From: Clostridiales bacterium
GTDB lineage: Bacteria > Bacillota > Clostridia > Christensenellales > Aristaeellaceae
Direction of reading: 5' to 3'
DNA length: 7,140 bases
NCBI GenBank assembly: GCA_012522875.1
Contig: JAAYJP010000096.1
Coordinates: 1 to 7,140, forward strand
Both the position numbers and the translations under genes were made by a program. Position 1 is the stretch's first letter. Each line of letters begins with the position of its first letter. Shown one piece after another: positions 1-5,738 of this stretch. The notes beneath the pieces are model-generated. The model worked only from the letters and a program-made list of their open reading frames with translations. It ran no database searches and had not been told where the DNA came from.

Positions 1-1
1 A

Positions 2-421
2 CGCATCATGGACCATATCGAGTCAAATTACACCAATAAGCTGCTGCTAAAGGACCTGTGCGAACTGGAAGGCATTTCCCTGCATTACCTCTCCCGGTAT
101 TTCACTGCCCATTTTGGCATGAGTTTTCAAGACTATCTGACCATGCTGCGATATGGCCGTGCGCGGCTGCTATTGGAGCGGACCGATCTCAAAGCAGGCG
201 ATATTGCCATCAGCAGTGGCTTTTCCGATATCCGTTATCTCAACCGTGCTTTTCGTCAATTGCACGGCTGCACCCCGCTGGCCTATCGTGACAGCTTTTT
301 GCAGGGCAGGCCGGCCCAATCCAAAAGCACGGATATTCGGGACGCACAGCAGCGCTTTCTGGACGAAAAGGAAAGCCTCTCCTATCTGCGCCAATGGCTG
401 GATGCCAATCCCATCACCTGA
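2..421 (+). CDS. AraC-family transcriptional regulator, C-terminal part (5' end outside window)
   Basis: This is the end of a DNA-binding regulator gene; the frame is already open at base 2 and stops with TGA at 419-421. About 139 codons are visible. Counting from the ATG at base 8, two helix-turn-helix units are seen. The first lies at about residues 14-50 (LKDLCELEGISLHYLSRYF, then GMSFQDYL). The second lies at about residues 63-96 (AGDIAISSGFSDIRYLNRAF, then GCTPLAYRD). This is the standard AraC/XylS C-terminal layout. A charged tail of about 40 residues follows. The family normally carries an effector-sensing N-terminal domain, so the ATG at base 8 is internal and the true start lies upstream. 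The gene is co-directional with the transport operon and ends 186 bp before it. Control of that operon by a sugar ligand is inference from position; the ligand cannot be read here. Confidence 0.93.
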   Translation, partial: RIMDHIESNYTNKLLLKDLCELEGISLHYLSRYFTAHFGMSFQDYLTMLRYGRARLLLERTDLKAGDIAISSGFSDIRYLNRAFRQLHGCTPLAYRDSFLQGRPAQSKSTDIRDAQQRFLDEKESLSYLRQWLDANPIT

Positions 422-460
422 TTCCGCTTTGCTCATTTGTACGAAAATCACTAAAACAGA

Positions 461-478
461 CAATTAATCAAATTAATC
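461..478. repeat. AT-rich direct repeat upstream of the operon promoter
   Basis: Two near-identical 9-mers stand in tandem: CAATTAATC (461-469) and AAATTAATC (470-478). Each contains the palindrome ATTAAT. They lie about 45 bp upstream of the proposed -10 box. Tandem half-sites are typical for AraC-family regulators, and AT-rich DNA here could also act as an UP element. Both readings are inference, and a 9-bp period is slightly short for same-face binding. Confidence 0.35.
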
Positions 479-520
479 TCCTTTTATAAGCAAACTTGTC
501 GTCTCTTCTCTTCCAGAATC

Positions 521-529
521 TGCTATACT
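521..529 (+). promoter_or_regulatory. Extended -10 promoter of the transport operon
   Basis: The sequence TGCTATACT contains a TG dinucleotide one base before TATACT (524-529), a good extended -10 element. No good -35 hexamer stands at 16-18 bp; the closest TTGTCG (496-501) is 22 bp away. Transcription would begin near base 536, giving a leader of about 70 nt. A promoter with a weak -35 box fits dependence on an activator such as the AraC-type protein just upstream. Confidence 0.55.
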
Positions 530-568
530 TGTGACCGAACAGATGATGTGTTTAGTTGCAGACGAAAA

Positions 569-589
569 ATAGACGTGGTCAACGTCTAT
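569..589. promoter_or_regulatory. Perfect 8+8 bp palindrome in the leader, candidate operator or hairpin
   Basis: The arms ATAGACGT (569-576) and ACGTCTAT (582-589) are exact reverse complements around a 5-base centre GGTCA (577-581). The element lies about 30 nt downstream of the predicted transcription start and 6 nt before the ribosome binding site. It could be a DNA operator where a repressor blocks elongation, or an RNA hairpin near the start codon. Its odd-length centre is unlike a LacI/cre site. The binding protein is not known. Confidence 0.5.
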
Positions 590-595
590 CAATAT

Positions 596-602
596 AAGGA
601 GG
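596..602 (+). promoter_or_regulatory. Ribosome binding site deciding the solute-binding protein start
   Basis: AAGGAGG is a full-strength Shine-Dalgarno sequence, 5 nt before the ATG at 608. It rules out the longer reading from 548, which would add 20 non-signal-like residues in front of the signal peptide. Confidence 0.9.
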
Positions 603-607
603 AAAAC

Positions 608-2269
608 ATGAAGAAAACTTTGCTTCGACTGGTCCTGCCGCTGATGTTGGCGGTCATGATGCTGCCGGCGCTGCCTCTCTCGGTGGTGGCTGAGGAAGCC
701 CTCACCGTGACGGTATTTGTCGGTGAACCCCGCGATCAACCCACCAGTGACAACAAGGTCTTCAAAATGATTGAAGAGGAATTCGGCCTGAAGTTCGAGT
801 TTGAATTCCTCGCGGGCGACCTGAATGAGACCCTGGGCGTCAAAATCGCCGGCCAGGACTATGCCGACCTGATGGATGGCGGCAACTATGCCGAAAAGCT
901 GATAGAAGCCGGTGCGTTCATCAACCTGATGGATTACATCAGCGAAGAGGAGACCCCGAACATTTATCAGCATGTCGAGCCCTACCTCAAGCGCCTGCTC
1001 AATGAAGACGGAGAACTCTTTATCATCCCCAATTACGGCCGCTACTACAACACCGAAGACTACCCCATGAACTACGTCAACGGCCCCGCCTTCTTCCTTC
1101 AGAAAAAGGTGCTTGCCTGGGACAACTACCCCATGATCAAGACCATGGATGAGTACTTTGATCTGATTGAGCGCTATGTTGCCGCCAACCCCACCAATGA
1201 ACAGGGGCAGCCAAATGAGGGCTTTGCCATCCTGTGCGAGGACTGGCGCGCGTTCTGCCTGTTCAACCCGGTTCAGCATCTGATGGGCCGCCCCAACGAC
1301 GGCGATGTCATCGTGGACATCGACGACAACTACAAGACCGAAGCATACTGCATCCAGGACTATGCCAAGCACTACTACCAGAAACTGAACGAAATGTTCC
1401 ACAAGGGCCTCATTTCCCAGGACACCTTCGTGATGAACTATGACCAGTACCTGGCCAAAATTTCCAGTGGCACTGTGGTGGGCATGTTTGACCAGTACTG
1501 GAACCTGCAAAACGGCAACGATGCCCTTCGGGCTGCCGAGATGTTTGACAGCACCTATCAGGGGCTGCCCCTCATCTACACCCCGGAACAGGCCGGAAAG
1601 GAAGTGGAAGAGCACTACCTCAACGGCACAGTCATCAACGTGAACCGCGGCTTTGGCATCAGCGTCAACGCCGAGCACCCCGAGCGCCTGGTCCAGTTCA
1701 TGGAAAAAATGCTCAGCGATGAGTGGCAGAAGATGATCTGGTGGGGTATCGAGGGTGAAGACTACTACATGGAGGATGGCCGCTTCCTGCGCACCTATGA
1801 GCAGATCCAGGACGCCGCCAATATGGTGTGGAGAAACAAGAACAGCGCCTATGTGCTGACCAACTCCATGGCCAAAAAGCAGGGCGAGATGGACGACGGC
1901 AACAAGTGGGATCCGATGGTGCAGCCGGAGTGCTACTTCCTGCAGATGAACGACTATGACAAGGCTTTCCTCGAAGCGTACGGCATGCAGCGCCCGCTGG
2001 ACTTCTTCAATGACCCCATTGAGCTGGCTCCGTATGGAGAGGCCTGGCAGATCGACGTGACTGTGGATCAGGACGCGAACGATGCCAAACTTGGCTATCA
2101 GGATGTCCAGCGCAAGATGCTGCCCCAGGTCATTATGGCCGCGCCGGAAGAGTTTGACGCCAAATGGGACGAATATGTAGCCGCGGCAGAAGCCGTACCG
2201 GTAAGCGATTTCGTGGATTTCATGCAGGAATCCATTCTCGAACTGGTGGAACAGGTTACCGGAAACTGA
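608..2269 (+). CDS. Extracellular solute-binding protein of a CUT1 sugar ABC importer (LplA type)
   Basis: This 553-residue protein should capture an oligosaccharide outside the membrane and deliver it to the two permeases encoded next. Residues 1-28 form a signal peptide: MKK, a hydrophobic core to about residue 20, and a likely signal peptidase I site after VVA, before EEALTV. The mature part resembles the large LplA/YtcQ-type binding proteins in length and in motifs such as the GGNYAEKLIEAGAFINLMDY stretch and the NPERL-like segment (NAEHPERLVQFMEKML). It is rich in Trp and Tyr, as expected for carbohydrate contact. Unusually, there is no lipobox cysteine, although Gram-positive binding proteins are normally lipid-anchored. 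It is the first gene of the operon. Aldouronates or xylo-oligosaccharides are the likely ligands, inferred from the downstream GH10 and GH67 genes rather than from the protein itself. Confidence 0.92.
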   Translation: MKKTLLRLVLPLMLAVMMLPALPLSVVAEEALTVTVFVGEPRDQPTSDNKVFKMIEEEFGLKFEFEFLAGDLNETLGVKIAGQDYADLMDGGNYAEKLIEAGAFINLMDYISEEETPNIYQHVEPYLKRLLNEDGELFIIPNYGRYYNTEDYPMNYVNGPAFFLQKKVLAWDNYPMIKTMDEYFDLIERYVAANPTNEQGQPNEGFAILCEDWRAFCLFNPVQHLMGRPNDGDVIVDIDDNYKTEAYCIQDYAKHYYQKLNEMFHKGLISQDTFVMNYDQYLAKISSGTVVGMFDQYWNLQNGNDALRAAEMFDSTYQGLPLIYTPEQAGKEVEEHYLNGTVINVNRGFGISVNAEHPERLVQFMEKMLSDEWQKMIWWGIEGEDYYMEDGRFLRTYEQIQDAANMVWRNKNSAYVLTNSMAKKQGEMDDGNKWDPMVQPECYFLQMNDYDKAFLEAYGMQRPLDFFNDPIELAPYGEAWQIDVTVDQDANDAKLGYQDVQRKMLPQVIMAAPEEFDAKWDEYVAAAEAVPVSDFVDFMQESILELVEQVTGN

Positions 2270-2282
2270 ATTCCCCATCCAC

Positions 2283-2320
2283 ACGGCGGGAGGGATAACC
2301 TCCCGCCGTTCTCTCTTTAT
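2283..2320 (+). terminator. Intrinsic terminator or attenuator after the solute-binding protein gene
   Basis: An 11-bp perfect stem pairs ACGGCGGGAGG (2283-2293) with CCTCCCGCCGT (2299-2309) around the loop GATAA. The tail TTCTCTCTTTAT follows (2309-2320). The stem is strong and GC-rich but the T-tract is broken by C residues, so leaky termination is plausible. It lies 13 bp after the stop codon and before the permeases. Such hairpins commonly let the binding protein be made in excess over the membrane components, either by partial termination or by protecting the upstream mRNA end. Confidence 0.8.
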
Positions 2321-2372
2321 CCGCCGCGGTGTGTCAAGATTCCCGCCCGCGATACCCAGGACGAACCCAAGC

Positions 2373-2376
2373 GAGG
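2373..2376 (+). promoter_or_regulatory. Ribosome binding site deciding the first permease start
   Basis: GAGG stands 8 nt before the ATG at 2385. An in-frame GTG at 2331 lacks a Shine-Dalgarno sequence and sits just after the terminator tail, so the 2385 start is preferred. Confidence 0.65.
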
Positions 2377-2384
2377 TTGAGCCC

Positions 2385-3350
2385 ATGCGACGAGCAAAAG
2401 CATCCACAGGCACGGCGTTGCCTGACAGGTTAGGATTATCGAAACATTCCTTCTGGCATACGCTGTGGCAACAGCGTCAGCTCGCCTTCATGAGCGTGCC
2501 CATGCTGCTCTATATCTTCCTGTTCAATTACTTTCCGCTCTGGGGCTGGATTACCGCGTTCATGGACTACAAGCCGGTTCTGCCGCTGCTGGAGAACAAG
2601 TGGGTCGGCCTGGAAAACTTCAAGTGGCTGTTTTCCCGGCCGGAGTTTCTGGGCGCCGTCCGCAACACCTTCGCCATGGCTGCCATCAACCTGGTGTTTG
2701 GCTTTGTCTTCCCGATTCTGCTGGCGCTTTTTCTCAACGAAATCCGCCGAACGCGTTTTAAGCGTACCGTGCAAACGGTCACCTATCTGCCCCACTTTTT
2801 AAGCTGGGTCATTGTGGTGGGTATCGCACAAACCATGCTGTCCAGCACTGGTGCCATAAACCAGTTATTGGTCTCGACCGGGATTGTCAGCAGGCCTGTT
2901 TTCTTTCTCGGCGAGGGGCGGTACTTCTGGTGGCTGGTCGGGTTTATCCATATCTGGAAGGAGTGCGGCTGGAATTCCATCATCTACCTGGCCGCCATGA
3001 CCGCGATTGACCCCGGCCAGTATGAGGCAGCCGAAATGGACGGCGCGGGTCGGTTCAAGAAGATGTGGTACATCTCCCTGCCCGGAATCCGCAGCACCTT
3101 CATGGTGCTGCTGATCATGAACATCGGCTACCTGATGGAGGCCGGGTTTGAGATCCAGTACCTGATGGGGCAGAATGTGGTGATGGACTGGTCGCAGACC
3201 ATTGACATCTTCGCGCTCAAGTACGGAATCAACAGGGGGCAGTACAGCCGCGCCATCGCCGCAGGCATTTTCAAAAGCATCGTGTCCATCGCCCTGATGA
3301 CAAGCGCCAATTTTGCTGCCAAACGCCTTGGTGAAGACACGTTGCTATGA
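2385..3350 (+). CDS. Sugar ABC transporter permease, LplB type
   Basis: This 321-residue inner-membrane protein forms one half of the import channel. Hydrophobic helices are visible at about residues 34-56, 95-117, 135-155, 180-204, 236-252 and 287-308. The EAA loop that docks the ATPase is clear at residues 214-234 (EAAEMDGAG, then a LPGI ending). The start region PMLLYIFLFNYFPLWGW and the VGLENFKWLF segment are typical of LplB-type CUT1 permeases, and the length is normal for the group. The next permease begins 12 nt after the stop, so the two are co-translated partners. No ATP-binding subunit is encoded in the window; related systems often share an MsmX-like ATPase encoded elsewhere. Sugar specificity is inferred from neighbours only. 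Confidence 0.94.
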   Translation: MRRAKASTGTALPDRLGLSKHSFWHTLWQQRQLAFMSVPMLLYIFLFNYFPLWGWITAFMDYKPVLPLLENKWVGLENFKWLFSRPEFLGAVRNTFAMAAINLVFGFVFPILLALFLNEIRRTRFKRTVQTVTYLPHFLSWVIVVGIAQTMLSSTGAINQLLVSTGIVSRPVFFLGEGRYFWWLVGFIHIWKECGWNSIIYLAAMTAIDPGQYEAAEMDGAGRFKKMWYISLPGIRSTFMVLLIMNIGYLMEAGFEIQYLMGQNVVMDWSQTIDIFALKYGINRGQYSRAIAAGIFKSIVSIALMTSANFAAKRLGEDTLL

Positions 3351-3362
3351 GGAGAAAGAGCC

Positions 3363-4283
3363 ATGACTGATAGACTTCTTGCCCGCAAATCCCGGAATGG
3401 TCTTCGGAAGCGTTCCATCTTTCCCTATATTAATGCCGCCGGGATGATTCTGCTGATGTTCATCACCCTTTATCCGGTGGTCAACACAGTCGCCATCTCC
3501 TTTAACGATGGTACCGATGCACTGCGCGGTGGTATCGGCCTGTGGCCCCGTGTGTTCAGCCTGAAGAGCTACGAAACCATCTTCGCTGACGAAATCATCT
3601 ACAACGCGTTTTTTATCACCATTTCACGCACGCTCATCCAGACAGTGCTGAATGTGATACTCACGGCCATGCTCTCCTTCGCGCTCAGCCGCCGGGAATA
3701 TGTGCTGCGGAAGTTCATCACAACAGCAATGGTCATTACCATGTATGTCAACGCCGGGCTGATCCCCAACTACCTTCTCTTGCAGCGCACGCTCGGGCTG
3801 GGCAAGTCCTTCTGGGTCTATATCATTCCAACGATGTTCTCCTGTTTCAACATGATTGTCATGCGCACCTATATCATCGGTTTGCCCGACGCGCTGGTTG
3901 AGTCCGCGCGCATCGATGGGGCGGGTGATTTCTACTTATTCTGGCGCATCATCTTCCCGCTGATGATGCCGGTTGCCGCCACCATCGCGCTGTTCGTGGC
4001 TGTAGGAGCATGGAATGCCTGGTTTGACACACACCTGTACAACGCGGGTAAAGTTCGCCTACACACGCTGCAGTATCTGCTGAAGATGAAACTGGCCACC
4101 ACCAGCAACAGTGCCAATGCCGCTATGACCAGCGCGGAAGCGGCGGCAAACACCACCCTTACCACCCCCATCACCATCCGGGCGGCTATCACTGTAGTAT
4201 CGGCAGCACCCATCATGGCGATTTATCCTTTCCTGCAGCGCTACTTCGTTGTGGGCCTCAGCATAGGCAGCATTAAGGGTTGA
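3363..4283 (+). CDS. Sugar ABC transporter permease, LplC/YtcP type
   Basis: This 306-residue membrane protein is the second half of the channel. Hydrophobic segments occur at about residues 22-46, 80-108, 117-142, 150-170, 200-222 and 275-296. The EAA loop is at residues 180-199 (ESARIDGAG, then a IIFPL ending). The end YPFLQRYFVVGLSIGSIKG is the typical C-terminus of YtcP/LplC permeases. The Ala/Thr/Ser-rich stretch at about residues 245-268 occurs at the same place in relatives and is not a low-complexity intrusion. Its ribosome binding site AGGAG (3350-3354) overlaps the stop codon of the first permease, indicating tight translational coupling. Import of xylan-derived oligosaccharides is inferred from the operon. 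Confidence 0.94.
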   Translation: MTDRLLARKSRNGLRKRSIFPYINAAGMILLMFITLYPVVNTVAISFNDGTDALRGGIGLWPRVFSLKSYETIFADEIIYNAFFITISRTLIQTVLNVILTAMLSFALSRREYVLRKFITTAMVITMYVNAGLIPNYLLLQRTLGLGKSFWVYIIPTMFSCFNMIVMRTYIIGLPDALVESARIDGAGDFYLFWRIIFPLMMPVAATIALFVAVGAWNAWFDTHLYNAGKVRLHTLQYLLKMKLATTSNSANAAMTSAEAAANTTLTTPITIRAAITVVSAAPIMAIYPFLQRYFVVGLSIGSIKG

Positions 4284-4285
4284 AT

Positions 4286-4291
4286 AAGGAG
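4286..4291 (+). promoter_or_regulatory. Ribosome binding site deciding the GH10 start
   Basis: AAGGAG is 6 nt before the ATG at 4298. It lies inside the longer frame that begins with TTG at 4280 and overlaps the permease stop. This supports the ATG, giving a 409-residue enzyme. Confidence 0.85.
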
Positions 4292-4297
4292 CAATTC

Positions 4298-5527
4298 ATG
4301 CCGCACGATTGTTTTGAACATCGCAAATCCAAGGCCACCCTGAGTCTTTGCCGGCACGAAGGCTCTGTACTGGCAAACACGGCTTTTGGGGCCCGGTTAG
4401 TGAAACACGATTTTCTCTTTGGTTTTGGCGGTTTTGACGCACTGGATGCCGCCTCGGGCCTTCTGGACGCGCAGCGGCAAGCCTTTGTGGAGGAACGGCT
4501 TTCCCGAATGATTGCCATCTCCAACTACGCAACCCTGCCGTTTTACTGGGGAAGGTTCGAGGAAAAAGAGGGCAGTCCCCAAACATCCGGGCTCATGGCC
4601 GCAGCCCGGTGGCTTGCGCAGCGGGGCGTCCGCCTCAAGGGCCATCCCCTTTGCTGGCACACAGTCTGTGCGGATTGGCTGATGCAATACAGCAACACGG
4701 ATATCCTGCGGAAACAGCTGGCGCGTATCCGCCGGGAAGTTGCTGGCTTTGAGGGTGTCATCGATATATGGGATGTCATCAATGAAGTGGTGATCATGCC
4801 GGTGTTTGACCGCTATGACAATGCGGTCACACGTATTGCAAGGGATCTGGGGCGCGTAGGCCTTGTCAAGCGGGTCTTTGCCGCAGCGCGTGATGCAAAT
4901 CCCAACGCTGTGCTCATCCTCAATGACTTCAATACCTCTCCTGCTTACGAACGCCTTGTGGAAGAATGCCTGGCAGCAGGCGTCCCCATCGACGCTATCG
5001 GCATACAATCCCATCAGCACCAGGGCTATTGGGGACGCGGCAAACTGGAGGATGTGCTGGGGCGGTTTTCGCGGTTTGGCCTTCCCCTCCACTTCACGGA
5101 GAACTCACTGGTCTCCGGCCAACTCATGCCCCCCCATATCGTTGACCTCAATGATTGGGTCGTCCCGGACTGGCCGTCCACCCCGGCGGGAGAGGAGCGC
5201 CAGGCCAGGGAACTGGAGGAGATGTACACCATCCTTTTTGCCAATCCCCAGGTGGAAGCCGTCACCAACTGGGACGCAACAGACGGGAAGTGGCTGCGCG
5301 CGCCCACGGGCCTTCTGCGGGCGGACAACACCGCCAAGCCCGCCTGGGAAGCGCTGGATCACTTGATTAACCATACATTTTCCAGCGATATCCAATGCCA
5401 TACAGACAGCCAAGGCCGCGCTGAGATAACAGGAATACGTGGCAAATATGAGCTGTCCTGTGAAGGAAAGCAGGCCGCCTTTGACCTGTCATCTGCAAGT
5501 GACAGCGCCATCACCGTGGTGGTTTAG
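4298..5527 (+). CDS. GH10 family endo-1,4-beta-xylanase, predicted cytoplasmic
   Basis: A 409-residue retaining glycosidase with the (beta/alpha)8 fold of family GH10, expected to cleave beta-1,4-xylosidic bonds in imported oligosaccharides. Visible motifs in order: KGHPLCWH (114-121), WDVINEVV with the acid/base Glu163, LNDFN (208-212), IDAIGIQSHQHQGYW (231-245), and HFTENS with the nucleophile Glu268. Trp325 in the TNWDATDGKW segment and KPAWEAL (347-353) complete the pattern. There is no signal peptide, so it should act inside the cell, as known for intracellular XynA2/IXT6-type xylanases. The core is flanked by a short N-terminal beta segment (about 10-42, ending KHDFLFG) and a beta-rich tail (about 360-409). 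The nucleophile motif is TENS rather than the usual TELD, placing it in a divergent GH10 branch whose exact substrate is less certain. It starts 14 nt after the permease gene, in the same operon. Confidence 0.92.
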   Translation: MPHDCFEHRKSKATLSLCRHEGSVLANTAFGARLVKHDFLFGFGGFDALDAASGLLDAQRQAFVEERLSRMIAISNYATLPFYWGRFEEKEGSPQTSGLMAAARWLAQRGVRLKGHPLCWHTVCADWLMQYSNTDILRKQLARIRREVAGFEGVIDIWDVINEVVIMPVFDRYDNAVTRIARDLGRVGLVKRVFAAARDANPNAVLILNDFNTSPAYERLVEECLAAGVPIDAIGIQSHQHQGYWGRGKLEDVLGRFSRFGLPLHFTENSLVSGQLMPPHIVDLNDWVVPDWPSTPAGEERQARELEEMYTILFANPQVEAVTNWDATDGKWLRAPTGLLRADNTAKPAWEALDHLINHTFSSDIQCHTDSQGRAEITGIRGKYELSCEGKQAAFDLSSASDSAITVVV

Positions 5528-5602
5528 GAAATGGAGCATAGACAGGTCCCATTCCCCCGGGCGAAAAATAGGTTGCAGCCAATATGCTTTTTCGGATGAC
5601 CG

Positions 5603-5614
5603 GGAAGCGCTTCC
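5603..5614. promoter_or_regulatory. 12-bp perfect palindrome, LacI/cre-like operator candidate
   Basis: GGAAGCGCTTCC is fully self-complementary with a central CG, the design of LacI/GalR-family operators. Over 5602-5615 it matches the idealised TGAAAGCGCTTTCA at 10 of 14 positions; the outer bases differ. It lies in the gap between the GH10 and MBL genes, 124 bp before the MBL start. No convincing promoter hexamers were found beside it. Control of the second half of the locus is inference. Confidence 0.4.
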
Positions 5615-5685
5615 GTGCCGTCATCACCATGCGGCGGCAGCTGGCTTGTCCTTCCGGGGCTGTCATCATCAGGCAGATGGATTTT

Positions 5686-5714
5686 GTTTGGCACTGCCTG
5701 GCAAAGGGCCAAAC
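5686..5714. repeat. Nested inverted repeat before the MBL hydrolase gene
   Basis: GTTTGGC (5686-5692) and GCCAAAC (5708-5714) are exact reverse complements 15 bp apart. Between them, TGCC-T-GGCA (5695-5703) is a smaller palindrome with its centre about 1 bp off the outer one. The element ends 24 bp before the start codon. It could be an operator or a weak hairpin. Apart from this and the palindrome at 5603-5614, the 211-bp gap (5528-5738) holds no gene, clear promoter or terminator that can be recognised. Confidence 0.35.
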
Positions 5715-5738
5715 GATGCCCGGGTTGGGGGTTTTCTC

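Noticed and set aside
8..421. Complete small AraC-like protein starting at base 8
   Set aside because: The reading frame continues upstream of base 8 without a stop, the ATG is inside the family's first DNA-binding unit, and no ribosome binding site can be seen, so the gene is cut by the window edge.
2331..2384. GTG start adding 18 residues to the first permease
   Set aside because: There is no Shine-Dalgarno sequence before it, it lies directly behind the terminator tail, and the ATG at 2385 has GAGG at good spacing.
473..2413. A 646-codon open frame on the minus strand opposite the solute-binding protein gene
   Set aside because: It has no recognisable domain and reads as low-complexity His/Val/Leu-rich protein. 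It is the mirror of a plus-strand gene with strong C-ending codon bias, and the plus strand has a signal peptide, a strong ribosome binding site and family resemblance.
4397..5092. Minus-strand open frame of 231 codons opposite the GH10 gene
   Set aside because: It is antisense to a gene with clear catalytic motifs and shows no domain of its own.
5531..5599. A possible 22-codon peptide gene starting with ATG just after the GH10 stop
   Set aside because: The AGG before the ATG is only 2 nt away, the peptide has no features, and such a short frame is expected by chance.
5439..5738. A 100-residue N-terminal extension of the MBL hydrolase
   Set aside because: The frame is open but overlaps the GH10 C-terminus and reads as His/Cys/Pro-rich sequence with no family resemblance. 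The MBL fold begins properly at the ATG at 5739.
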